Of a stretch of DNA of 64,000 bases, positions 1 through 10,754 are shown piece after piece. Within the stretch, counting starts at the first letter, position 1. Each line of letters opens with the position of its first letter. The stretch is from the NCBI GenBank assembly GCA_933228675.1, contig OW121740.1:155981828-156045827 (forward strand). The letters run 5' to 3'. The translations under genes were made by a program, and so were the position numbers. Source of the stretch: Stomorhina lunata. Taxonomy: Eukaryota; Arthropoda; Insecta; Diptera; Rhiniidae. The notes below the pieces were generated by a model. That model saw only the letters and a program-made list of their open reading frames with translations. It was not told the DNA's origin and made no database searches.

Positions 1-660
1 TTTTTTAACAAAAAAAAACGTTTCGATAGAAATATTTTTCTGTGAAACAATTTTCTAAAAAATTTTATATAGAAACATTTTTGTTAAAAAAATTTTATAG
101 AAAAATTTTTGATAAAAAAAATTGTCTATAGAAAAATTTTTATAAAAAAAAAATTCTATAAAAAAATTTTTATAAAAAAAATTTTCTATAGAAAAATTTT
201 TATAAAAAAAGTTTTCTATAGAAAAATTTTTGATAACAAAATTTTCTATAAAAATTTTTTTGAAAAAAAAATTGATATAAATTTTTTTGAAAAAAAAAAT
301 AGATAGAAAATTTTTTGATAAAAAAAAATAGATACAACATTTTTTGATAAAAATAGATACAAAATTGTTTGATAAAAAAAATTAAAAAAAAATGTCAGAA
401 CTACACATTGAAAAAAATACCTTTTTCATTTATGTTTAAAAAAATTTATATAGAAACATTTTTGACAAAAAAATTCTATAGAAAAATTTTTGAAAAAAAA
501 TTGTTTATAGAAAAATTTTGATAAAAAAAATTTTCTATAGAAAAATTTTTGATAAAAAAAATTGATAGAAATTTTTTTGTTAAAAAAATAGATAGAAAAT
601 TTTTTGATAAAAAAATAGATACAAAATTTTTTAATAAAAATATTTAAAAAAATATCAGAA
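1..660. repeat. A/T-rich degenerate tandem array
   Basis: Short units of alternating A and T runs joined by a TATAG or GATA spacer recur every 25-35 bases. Many units contain the small palindrome TTTCTATAGAAA. Lysine/isoleucine/phenylalanine-rich reading frames here follow from the repeat and are not genes. The same style of array recurs at 13.3, 16.2, 19.6, 35-37 and 56 kb. Confidence 0.85.
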
Positions 661-1790
661 CTACACATTGAAAAAATACCTATTTTAAAACGGCCAACCT
701 CTGATTATGAGTTGCTAAAACCGACTGAAACAATCACAGACGATCGTTATTGAACGCAACTAACGCGTTTGAGCCGAGCATTAAAAGACAAACAAACAAT
801 GCAACGAAAGACATGATAAAGTGAATTTAGAGCATGAAAATGCTCGACCCCATGTTGCGAAAGCGGTCAAGACATACTAAATGTTGAAATAGGAAGTCCC
901 ACCCATTATATTCTCCAGACGTTGCTATCTCGAACTTGTTTCATAGACACATGTCTGGCTGACTAGCACTTATACGGTCTTATCCAGAAGTAATAAATTA
1001 AATCGGTTCCAAAGTTAATTAGTTTTTCGTACGCTGTCCGAAAGATGAAGGAAAGTGGTGTTCAGCGTTGGACAGTACTTTGAATTATAAATGTATAACC
1101 AATTTTTAAACTAAACTAAGTTCCTGATCTTGGAAAATATATCCGTATTCAGATTTAGCATCTAAAATTTCAAATATACATGATTTATAAAATATTACCC
1201 ATACGCCTTGTGTTTTTAAAAATCATGTTAAATTTTAGAAATGTTACTCATATGTCTAGGTGGTAAAAAAAAATCTGGTGTATTTCTGGGAAGACTTCAT
1301 CCTAGTAAAATTTAGACATCATTTTCGGATTAAACGTGTATCAAAAATACGTAATGGAGTTTTCCAGCCATTTTTGACCAGTAGTTAAGGAGATATTTGT
1401 TAAAAATGAATTTCATATAGATTTTAACAGATTTCATCATTAAAGTTTCCATAGATAAAAAAGTATTATATTTTTGTAGTATACTTTAGGGAGCAACTTA
1501 AATATAAAACAAACAAATTGTGGAAATTAAAAGATATAGGGATTAAATTAAAATTTGATTTACATCCCATTATAGTGATGTTTTCAGCCAAATTTTAGCT
1601 TGGCCTCAACAAAATCCTAGTTGGAAGACATACATATAGGTACAGATGCTTTTTCAAATAAATTTTTTCAAAATATGTAAATGTTTTAATCTTTTGAATC
1701 AACATTTTATTCAACAATTGTATTTTATTTTCATGTATACCAGTTTTAAATTATAAAATCTACAACATATCGTGTTATTTCTTATTTTAT
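661..1790. other. Intergenic sequence, nothing recognised
   Basis: About 1.1 kb between the AT array and the HINE element. I see no sustained coding frame, no RNA gene and no transposon end. The first 250 bases are less AT-rich than the rest and could belong to a gene left of the window, but nothing supports that directly. Confidence 0.5.
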
Positions 1791-1926
1791 TATACCCTTC
1801 ACCAATAGGTGAAAGGGTATTATAAGTTTGTGATTCCGTTTGTAATTTTTTTATTAGTGATCGTAGACCCCATAAAAATTATACCGATCGACTCAGAATC
1901 GGGAGGAGAATCGATTAAGCGATGTC

Positions 1927-1958
<32 letters not shown>

Positions 1959-3979
1959 CGTCTGTCTGTCTGTCTGTTGAAATCAAGTTTCTGAAGCCCC
2001 TGGAGGATGGACTTAAATAAATTATATATCAGATTTTAGGAAATTCTCCCGCAATGAACGCTATTAAATTTCATTAAAATCGATTTATAAACACCGAAAA
2101 TATCGAAAAAATACCAAAAATTAGACGAAAATTTTAAAATTTTTGATTGAAACACACTTTTAAATAACAAGATAAAAATGATACTTCTGGTGTACATGTG
2201 ATAATATGTTATATATCAGATTGTAGGAAATAGTTTCCCAAAGCACTCTGTAAAATTTTATCAAAATCGGTCCATAAACAACTGAGACATCGATAAAACA
2301 CTGAATTAAATGTATCGCAAATTGCCCAAAGTTCGCATTAGAGAATGTTTGTTGAAAAAATTAAATGTAGAAATAGGAAAAACCATCCTCCTTTAGCACG
2401 GACCTGCATAAATTTTATATCAGATTTTAGGAAATTCCCCCGCCAAGCACGTTATTAAATTTTATCAGAAGCGGTCCATAAACAATTGAGATATCGCCAT
2501 AACACTACATTTGATGTACAGCAAATTGCCCAAAGTACGTGTCTAAGAAATTTTGTTTACGTTTTGTAAGTATTGTTTTAGCGATATCTCAGGTGTTTAT
2601 GGACCGATTGTGATGAAATTTGACATCGTTCTTTGTGTGAGGATTTTCTAAAATCTATACTCCACAAATCTGATTACCAATACCATTCAAATTGTACCGA
2701 TCAACTCAGAATCGGCAGGAGAATCGATTTCGCGACCTCCGTCCATCCGTCTGTTTGTTTGTCCGTCCGTCCGTCTGTTTTTTTGTCCGTCCGTCTACCT
2801 GTCTGTAATTTTTTCAGTTGTAGTCAAGTTTTTAGAGCTCCTGATTTGTCGATATCTCAGGTGTTTATTTTGATGAAATTTAATAGCGTCCTTCGCAGGG
2901 GATTACCTAAATCCTGATGCATTCGGTAATTTGTGGTAGATATAATTTAGCGTTTAAGCGATGGTGTTTTAATCGACAATGATAAAATTCAGGGTGGGAC
3001 AATATCCTAAAATTTTGTGTAAAATCCAGGAGCTCCACAAATCTGATTTTAGCAATAGTCTTAATTTTGTGTCTGACTTTTGAACACTATGATAACATTT
3101 GAGAATGTATTATATATCAAATTATAGGTAATCTTCCTAGGAAGTACAAAAATGCAGCTAATTACATGATATCCGTTCAAAACCTACATATGTATGTAAG
3201 TATCTCACATATCAACAAAAATTTAAATTTTTTAATTGCAATTGGGAGAAATCCGTTCACGTTTGACAATTGATCCCTTATAACTTCGCCTAAGATACGA
3301 TGATGACATTTAGTATTAAGACGTTGTACAATATTGATATTCAGGGCGATAGCGCCTAAAATAAACTTTCTAGAGGGACAACATTTGACAAAAGTATTTC
3401 TGATCTCTTGAAAAGTTCAATATTGAAAATGGGCGAGCTCTATTCACATTTAGTGAAATCTCCCATATAACCCCGACCGGGAATCGATTTAATGCTGATA
3501 AATTAAATCACATTAAAATTGCACAAGGAACTTGAGAAAAACTTTCCAAACATCCATCGGACAGATCGAAAGAACAATACATCCCAAATATTATTGATGA
3601 AGTGTTCATTTTAATTAATTAACTAACTTCAGATTAATAAGTAAATCTTTAATAACTTTTCCGACAAAGCTGTTATCCATCCATTCAAAAGCTATATATT
3701 TCACGTATGTATCTAAAACTAAGAGTGTATACCCTATAATTTTAAGGCTTATCATTGTTAAAGCCCAACCTGCCCAACCTAACCTTTGGGTGCATAACTA
3801 TTCTAGATGATGACGCCACCGAAAAGCTTTTCTTTTTCCGACTCTTAATTTTAAAGACTCTTTGCATATAATACTAGTATAACCAAATTTTGCTAGGAAT
3901 TACATTAAGTACTTTTGCAACGCCATTGGTGAAGGGTATCCAAGATTCGGCAAAGCCGAATATACCACTCTTACTTGTT
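1791..3979 (+). mobile_element. HINE/DINE-1-like Helentron-associated element, copy A
   Basis: The 5' end is TATACCCTTCACC followed at once by its near complement GGTGAAAGGGTAT, a terminal hairpin. Next come a GACCCCATAAA block, an AATCGATT block and a GTCCGTCTGTCTG microsatellite at about 1924-1978. The 3' end carries a second hairpin (TTCGGC-AAA-GCCGAA, about 3947-3961) and finishes in CTTACTTG beside a T run. This order is that of Drosophila DINE-1/HINE elements, which are non-autonomous and mobilised by Helentrons. The head-like module with its GTCCGTC repeat appears twice, near 1870-1990 and 2690-2810. No transposase is encoded, and two short frames through the CTGT repeat (1809-1994, 2633-2917) are not credible genes. 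The element ends about 90 bp downstream of the M3-like gene. A copy in exact inverted register lies at 8702-10890. Confidence 0.8.
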
Positions 3980-4068
3980 TTTATTAATAATGTTAAGTTT
4001 TATCTACAACAAAATGTGTGTGTTTACTAATAAGTTGGGTAGTTTTTCAAAAATAACAAGAAATTTCG

Positions 4069-6336
4069 TTACAATTCACCGGTTGTTTGTGATTCACGAA
4101 ATATATCTAATGATCGAAGTATAGCTTCAACCGAAGGATCACGACCACGAAAACGACGAAAAACTTCAGCTGTGGGCATAGTTCCGCCGGATGAGAGGAA
4201 AGTTTCTTTAAAACGTTTTCCTGTTTCTAAATAATTTTGGGGATTTTGTTCAAAAGCGGCAGAAATGTCGGCGGCAATGACTTTCGAATAAAGATGTGAA
4301 AAGTGTGCGGCACCCCAATCACCCGAGAAAATATCCGTCAATGAACAAGGATGAGCATCTTTCTTGTCTAAAGGCATGCAACGATATACTGGCCACAATT
4401 TACGTACTACATCTAACCAAAAGTTATCCGTTTGATTAAGTTCAATGTCTAAATCGGAAAGATATAGTTCTTGGCATAAGTTATAACCGCTCATGTGGGT
4501 TTTAAGCAAACGAACATTTTTGGCCAAGTCATCCGGTAAAGGTTCATCGGTATCCACGTGACCTGATATTGATTTCAAAATGGTGGCATTGTCTAAAAAG
4601 TTGGACATAACATAGCCTGATACTTGTGAGGCATCCCATTCTATGTTGGAAAGACCAGCTAAATCTGTGAAACGAGCTTTTGTCAACAGATGTTGCATGG
4701 CTGAACCAAATGTCTTGAATATCATCTTCAAATCGTCTACATTTAAAAGATAAGGCTTGTTATTAATAGGTTCATTAAAGTTGAAGATCAGTGCACACAA
4801 GGGTGAAGATTTGGCAGCTTCATTGCGATTACGTATAGTAACCATCCAACCATTATTTTTACCAAATTTATTTTCTTTTGAGTAGCAATCAACATAAAAT
4901 CCACCAACAGGAAGACTTCCTCCATTGGAATCGCAATCAAAAATATCGAAATACTTAACGGATGGCTGCCAAACCTGGGCATCTTTCCTTTCTACGATTT
5001 TTATGTTGAACACTTTCTCTGACAGAGAAAATAGACCAGAAAATACTCTGGGCAACGGAAAGTATGTTCTCAAATCTTCTTCATTTAGCTTGTGCTCAGA
5101 CAATAAGTATTTTCTTTGCCAGTAGGTGACATCAAACAAATCCAGTTTGTGTTCAAAACCACTATTAGTCGCAAATTGTTGAAGGTTGTCAATTTCAATA
5201 GACTGGGCTGGACCAGCGAATTGCAAAAGCTTTGCAAATGTTTGCTTCAAATCTGATATATCTTTAACCATTTTTGTTTGCATTGACATTGTAGCGAAAT
5301 TTGGATATCCCAACGCATTTGCCTGACGCTTACGTAATGCACGTATTTTCTCCAAATGCGTACTATTTTCTAAACTTTTATCCATATGATTAGAGCACTT
5401 GCGCACATTAGCCTGCCAAATATTCCAACGATGTGTGCGATCTGGACAGTATTTAAGAAAACCGTCAACGATTTGTGGTTGTAGAGTAAATTTCCAGGGC
5501 CCTTGTGTAATGGGTCTATGCTGGTCGATAGATGTAGCTTCCAGTAGAGTGGCTGGAAAATCTCGTACTAGTTGATAGTCGTGAACAACATGGGCGAAAC
5601 TATGAACAGAAACATTTACTTTGTTTTTAAAACTAGCCCTTTCTTTACCCAATCTCATGAGTATTTCTTTAAGGTTATTACGACTATCATTACTTAAAGA
5701 TAAACCATTCAAATTACCCTCCAATAAATACTTCTGCAAAAGCCGTTTTTCTTCCTCATCTTTAATCTCTTCTGGGTTTTGTTCCTGTAACGCTTCGTAG
5801 ATAGTTTTGTTGCAAAAACGTGATGCCCTAGCGTTCCTTGCTCTTTCGTGGATATTCATATATGATTTTGTAGGTATGAGATTACTATTACCCAAATACA
5901 AAGCCTTTGCAATACCCCATGTTGTATCTAGAGGCCCAGTGGCCTCATCTAGTTCACGAAATACTTGACCCAAATCTAATTTTTCATTCTCTTTTAGTTC
6001 GTTTACATCATTTTCGATTCTTTTTACCAATTTTTCCACAGCTCCCGCTTGACTTCCGATAGCGCCTAAACAGTTTTCAATGGTGATTTCATTAAAGGCT
6101 GGAAGACCATCGGGCTTCACAATAATATCTCCTGCTTGGCCATCCTCTCCGATTTCAGGTACTCTGTAATAAAAAGTATTCTTGAGTTTTCTTTGGTTAT
6201 CATCAGACCTCATGCCGGGTCCAAAGAACTCAACATTTCCAACTTACAATACTATATAGCCATTTTGCTTTGTGGTAGTGTGTAAATATCTCTTTGCTGC
6301 TTGAGTTTTGGAAATTTGCTTCAATGCTGTTAACAT
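4069..6336 (-). CDS. Mitochondrial oligopeptidase A-like M3 protein, catalytic residues lost
   Basis: Two exons: 6336-6248 and 6163-4069, joined across an 84-bp intron (donor GTAAGT, acceptor TTTATTACAG), giving 727 residues. The start at 6336 is chosen because exon 1 encodes a basic, hydroxylated N-terminus (MLTALKQISKTQAAKRYLHT), a typical mitochondrial presequence, and splicing keeps the frame. The downstream ATG at 6213 lies inside the intron. The C-terminal half follows oligopeptidase A of the thimet family M3, including SGH...EPLP, the IFSGDWGAAHFSHLYSKV region and a terminal FRRFRGR block. The HExxH zinc motif is replaced by KTFGS (513-517), and the third zinc ligand, the Glu 26 residues later, is Gln543. 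The protein should not be an active metallopeptidase, although the fold looks intact. It is divergent with OXSM. The poly(A) signal (complement of 3980-3985) touches the HINE end. Family call firm; role unknown. Confidence 0.85.
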
Positions 6337-6735
6337 GTTTTCTTATTTTAATTTAATAAAATCACAATTAAAATTATTTTTTTTATTTTTTCTCACTAAA
6401 TGCACAAATAAAATGTTTTACACAATCAGAAGTCAGCTGGAAAAGAATGATGTTTTTCTTCTCCCAGCTGATTGATAGTGTTGGATACGATTAATTATAA
6501 ACACACTTAAATAGTGAAGTTAGCTTTACGATAATTTTTAATAGCTTCACATTGAAATAAAGTATCTATCTCTACTTTTCTTCATCATTCTAATTGATGT
6601 CATTTACTCGAGCCAAAAACTGTTTTTTAAAGTTTATTACAAATAGATAAACTATATAAATATATATTCCAAATGTAAGTAAAAAAATTGTGTTCCAGTG
6701 TTGGAAAACTAAAAATATTTCCGAGTTTCCAATTT
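6337..6735. promoter_or_regulatory. Divergent promoter between M3-like gene and OXSM
   Basis: About 400 bp separate the start codons of two divergent genes whose products both carry mitochondrial presequences. An inverted pair, TCAGCTGG at 6433-6440 and CCAGCTGA at 6464-6471, lies in the part nearer the M3-like gene. Each contains CAGCTG, an E-box found in many fly core promoters. A bidirectional promoter is inferred from the layout; transcription start sites were not located. Confidence 0.5.
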
Positions 6736-8196
6736 ATGTTAACAAAATTAATGTTAAGAACGGGAATTAATTTTACTGTTAATTATCATAATAAAAACAG
6801 CTGTGGGAAACATTTTAATCTCGCCGGTAGATCTGTTCGTAGTCACAGTAAAATGCATTTCGTAATAAAGCTTAAAAACTATTCAGGAAATGGAAGTGTC
6901 CGTAGCTTTGCAACCAGGCTTTCAAACAAAAGCAGAAGGCGTGTTGTTGTAACTGGAACAGGGGCTATAACGCCGTTGGGTGCAAGTGTTCAGGAATCTT
7001 GGCAAAGATTAATGAAAGGCGAAGCAGCCATCACAAAACTGGGTGAACAATACAAGGGCTTGCCTTGTCAGGTGGCGGCTCAAATAGATAAAGAAAAGTT
7101 GCCCTTTAAAGATCTATTAAGTAAAAGCGACCTTAAGTTAATGAGTGTTGCTACACAACTGTCTGTCTTAGCCTCGGAAGAGGCCTTAGCTGCGGCACAA
7201 ATAAAACCAAAGGATCTCAGTGCAGAAGAATTGGAACTATTTGGTGTTTGTGTAGGCATGGGTATGTTCGATTTAACAGAAGTTTATGGAGCTTGGCAAC
7301 AATTGCAAAAAGGTTATAACAGAGTGAGCCCATTCTTTGTGCCACGGCTCTTACCAAATATGGCCTGTGGTCATGTTAGCATGAGACATGGTTTAAGGGG
7401 ACCTAATCATTCTGTATCAACAGCTTGTGCTACAGGAGCTCATGCTATAGGTGATGCTATGCGTTTTATACGCAATGGGGATGCAGATATTATGTTAGCT
7501 GGTAGTGGGGAATCTTGCATAGACCCCTTGTCTATAGCTGGTTTTTGTAGATTAAGAGCCTTAAGCACAGCTTTCAATGAAATGCCTGAAAAAGCTTCTC
7601 GGCCATTCGACAAGAAGCGTGATGGCTTTGTAATGGGTGAAGGTGCAGCTATTTTAGTGTTGGAAGAACTAGAGCATGCTCTCGAACGCAGAGCTCCTAT
7701 TCTGGCAGAAATACTTGGTTATGGTTTATCTGGTGATGCATATCATATAACTTCGCCAAGTGAAGATGGTACAGGAGCAACTTTGGCTATGCAGAGAGCT
7801 ATTAAGGATGCACAAGTTCAACCTGAGGAAATAAGTTACGTCAACGCACATGCGACTTCAACACCTACAGGCGATCGCATAGAAGCACATGCTATTAAAC
7901 GTGTATTCGGAGATCATACATCAAATATAAAGGTTTCATCCACAAAGGGAGCCCATGGACATTTATTGGGCTCATCAGGCAATTTGGAAGCTACTTTCCT
8001 CATACAAGGCTGCTATGAGAATAAATTACCACCTTCAATAAACATTGAAGAACTTGACGAAAAAGTTGGCGTTCATATTGTTACTAAGACCGAGGTATGG
8101 AGTGAAGACAAAACTAAAAGACGTATTGCCCTAAAAAATTCTTTTGGTTTTGGTGGAACGAATGCTTCACTGTGCATTGCTAATTATATTACTTAA
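6736..8196 (+). CDS. OXSM: Mitochondrial 3-oxoacyl-ACP synthase (beta-ketoacyl synthase II type)
   Basis: Condenses malonyl-ACP with the growing acyl-ACP chain in mitochondrial type II fatty acid synthesis, the route that makes octanoyl-ACP for lipoate. Single exon, 486 residues from the ATG at 6736. The frame is open 16 codons further upstream but without an ATG. Residues 1 to about 70 are basic and poorly conserved in look, as expected of a matrix presequence, before RRRVVVTGTGAITPLG starts the thiolase fold. The active site is complete: Cys231 in STACATGAH, His372 in NAHATSTPTGD, Lys404 and His409 in STKGAHGHLLG, with a C-terminal FGFGGTNAS. Spacing of Lys to the last His (5) matches bacterial FabF. 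A poly(A) signal AATAAA follows at about 8247. The gene converges with FANCL and diverges from the M3-like gene. Confidence 0.95.
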   Translation: MLTKLMLRTGINFTVNYHNKNSCGKHFNLAGRSVRSHSKMHFVIKLKNYSGNGSVRSFATRLSNKSRRRVVVTGTGAITPLGASVQESWQRLMKGEAAITKLGEQYKGLPCQVAAQIDKEKLPFKDLLSKSDLKLMSVATQLSVLASEEALAAAQIKPKDLSAEELELFGVCVGMGMFDLTEVYGAWQQLQKGYNRVSPFFVPRLLPNMACGHVSMRHGLRGPNHSVSTACATGAHAIGDAMRFIRNGDADIMLAGSGESCIDPLSIAGFCRLRALSTAFNEMPEKASRPFDKKRDGFVMGEGAAILVLEELEHALERRAPILAEILGYGLSGDAYHITSPSEDGTGATLAMQRAIKDAQVQPEEISYVNAHATSTPTGDRIEAHAIKRVFGDHTSNIKVSSTKGAHGHLLGSSGNLEATFLIQGCYENKLPPSINIEELDEKVGVHIVTKTEVWSEDKTKRRIALKNSFGFGGTNASLCIANYIT

Positions 8197-8424
8197 AAGG
8201 GAAACAAAAGCATTTAATAATTTAAGTTTGTAAAAAAAAAATTGTTAATAAAAAAACCTAATTTGTTAAAATTTATATAAGCAGTGTTTCGAATAAAAGT
8301 TGTATTAAGTAAGTTCTTTAAAAGATTGGAAGTTGTGAAAAGTTTACCAGTACGTATGTATATACGTTTCATAATTTATCACACAGCAGGTACATATTTG
8401 TTTTTGAAATGTGAATCGTTATTT

Positions 8425-8515
8425 TTTCTCTTCCTTATACCATTTAATGGTACTGTACGAGGATCAACCTTCAGATCTTTTGTTATTTTATTAAAACTTC
8501 ATAACTACTTAACTT
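8425..8515 (-). mobile_element. Short DD37E mariner fragment (transposase N-terminal region)
   Basis: On the minus strand this stretch aligns with the start of the transposase at 57590-57690: both encode a block like KVDPRTV followed by a RRYKE-like piece, with similar bases and several differences. Only about 90 bp remain, between the OXSM 3' end and the last FANCL exon. It is an old fragment without ends. Confidence 0.65.
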
Positions 8516-8637
8516 CACACTATTTAATAGAAAAATAAAATAGATCAAAAATATTTTAAAAGAGGATTTAATATTTTATATTGAGAACAAAAACGAAATG
8601 CTATTTTTTCTGCACATACCATTTTTTATTCATAGTA

Positions 8638-10722
8638 TTATAAAATTTCTTTGAAAGAAGTGGACAATTTCTAAAAGAGAAAATAATTATTTTAAAGAAA
8701 TAACAAGTAAGAGTGGTATATTCGGCTTTGCCGAATCTTGGATACCCTTCACCAATGGCGTTGCAAAAGTACTTAATGTAATTCCTAGCAAAATTTGGTT
8801 ATACTAGTATTATATGCAAAGAGTCTTTAAAATTAAGAGTCGGAAAAAGAAAAGCTTTTCGGTGGCGTCATCATCTAGAATAGTTATGCACCCAAAGGTT
8901 AGGTTGGGCAGGTTGGGCTTTAACAATGATAAGCCTTAAAATTATAGGGTATACACTCTTAGTTTTAGATACATACGTGAAATATATAGCTTTTGAATGG
9001 ATGGATAACAGCTTTGTCGGAAAAGTTATTAAAGATTTACTTATTAATCTGAAGTTAGTTAATTAATTAAAATGAACACTTCATCAATAATATTTGGGAT
9101 GTATTGTTCTTTCGATCTGTCCGATGGATGTTTGGAAAGTTTTTCTCAAGTTCCTTGTGCAATTTTAATGTGATTTAATTTATCAGCATTAAATCGATTC
9201 CCGGTCGGGGTTATATGGGAGATTTCACTAAATGTGAATAGAGCTCGCCCATTTTCAATATTGAACTTTTCAAGAGATCAGAAATACTTTTGTCAAATGT
9301 TGTCCCTCTAGAAAGTTTATTTTAGGCGCTATCGCCCTGAATATCAATATTGTACAACGTCTTAATACTAAATGTCATCATCGTATCTTAGGCGAAGTTA
9401 TAAGGGATCAATTGTCAAACGTGAACGGATTTCTCCCAATTGCAATTAAAAAATTTAAATTTTTGTTGATATGTGAGATACTTACATACATATGTAGGTT
9501 TTGAACGGATATCATGTAATTAGCTGCATTTTTGTACTTCCTAGGAAGATTACCTATAATTTGATATATAATACATTCTCAAATGTTATCATAGTGTTCA
9601 AAAGTCAGACACAAAATTAAGACTATTGCTAAAATCAGATTTGTGGAGCTCCTGGATTTTACACAAAATTTTAGGATATTGTCCCACCCTGAATTTTATC
9701 ATTGTCGATTAAAACACCATCGCTTAAACGCTAAATTATATCTACCACAAATTACCGAATGCATCAGGATTTAGGTAATCCCCTGCGAAGGACGCTATTA
9801 AATTTCATCAAAATAAACACCTGAGATATCGACAAATCAGGAGCTCTAAAAACTTGACTACAACTGAAAAAATTACAGACAGGTAGACGGACGGACAAAA
9901 AAACAGACGGACGGACGGACAAACAAACAGACGGATGGACGGAGGTCGCGAAATCGATTCTCCTGCCGATTCTGAGTTGATCGGTACAATTTGAATGGTA
10001 TTGGTAATCAGATTTGTGGAGTATAGATTTTAGAAAATCCTCACACAAAGAACGATGTCAAATTTCATCACAATCGGTCCATAAACACCTGAGATATCGC
10101 TAAAACAATACTTACAAAACGTAAACAAAATTTCTTAGACACGTACTTTGGGCAATTTGCTGTACATCAAATGTAGTGTTATGGCGATATCTCAATTGTT
10201 TATGGACCGCTTCTGATAAAATTTAATAACGTGCTTGGCGGGGGAATTTCCTAAAATCTGATATAAAATTTATGCAGGTCCGTGCTAAAGGAGGATGGTT
10301 TTTCCTATTTCTACATTTAATTTTTTCAACAAACATTCTCTAATGCGAACTTTGGGCAATTTGCGATACATTTAATTCAGTGTTTTATCGATGTCTCAGT
10401 TGTTTATGGACCGATTTTGATAAAATTTTACAGAGTGCTTTGGGAAACTATTTCCTACAATCTGATATATAACATATTATCACATGTACACCAGAAGTAT
10501 CATTTTTATCTTGTTATTTAAAAGTGTGTTTCAATCAAAAATTTTAAAATTTTCGTCTAATTTTTGGTATTTTTTCGATATTTTCGGTGTTTATAAATCG
10601 ATTTTAATGAAATTTAATAGCGTTCATTGCGGGAGAATTTCCTAAAATCTGATATATAATTTATTTAAGTCCATCCTCCAGGGGCTTCAGAAACTTGATT
10701 TCAACAGACAGACAGACAGACG

Positions 10723-10754
<32 letters not shown>

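Noticed and set aside
109..668. Lys/Phe/Ile-rich frames in the left AT array
   Set aside because: Direct translation of short A/T tandem units; no start context or protein-like composition.
1809..2917. Reading frames of 61 and 94 codons through the HINE element (repeated at 9764-10872)
   Set aside because: They run across the CTGT/CCGT microsatellite (SVCLSV repeats) of a non-autonomous element. The inverted second copy only duplicates the repeat, so conservation between copies says nothing about coding.
6164..6213. Start of the M3-like protein at the ATG at 6213
   Set aside because: This ATG lies inside an 84-bp intron with good splice signals; the upstream exon supplies an in-frame mitochondrial presequence.
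6688..6735. Upstream TTG start for OXSM
   Set aside because: Not a plausible eukaryotic start; the first ATG in frame is at 6736 and gives a normal presequence.
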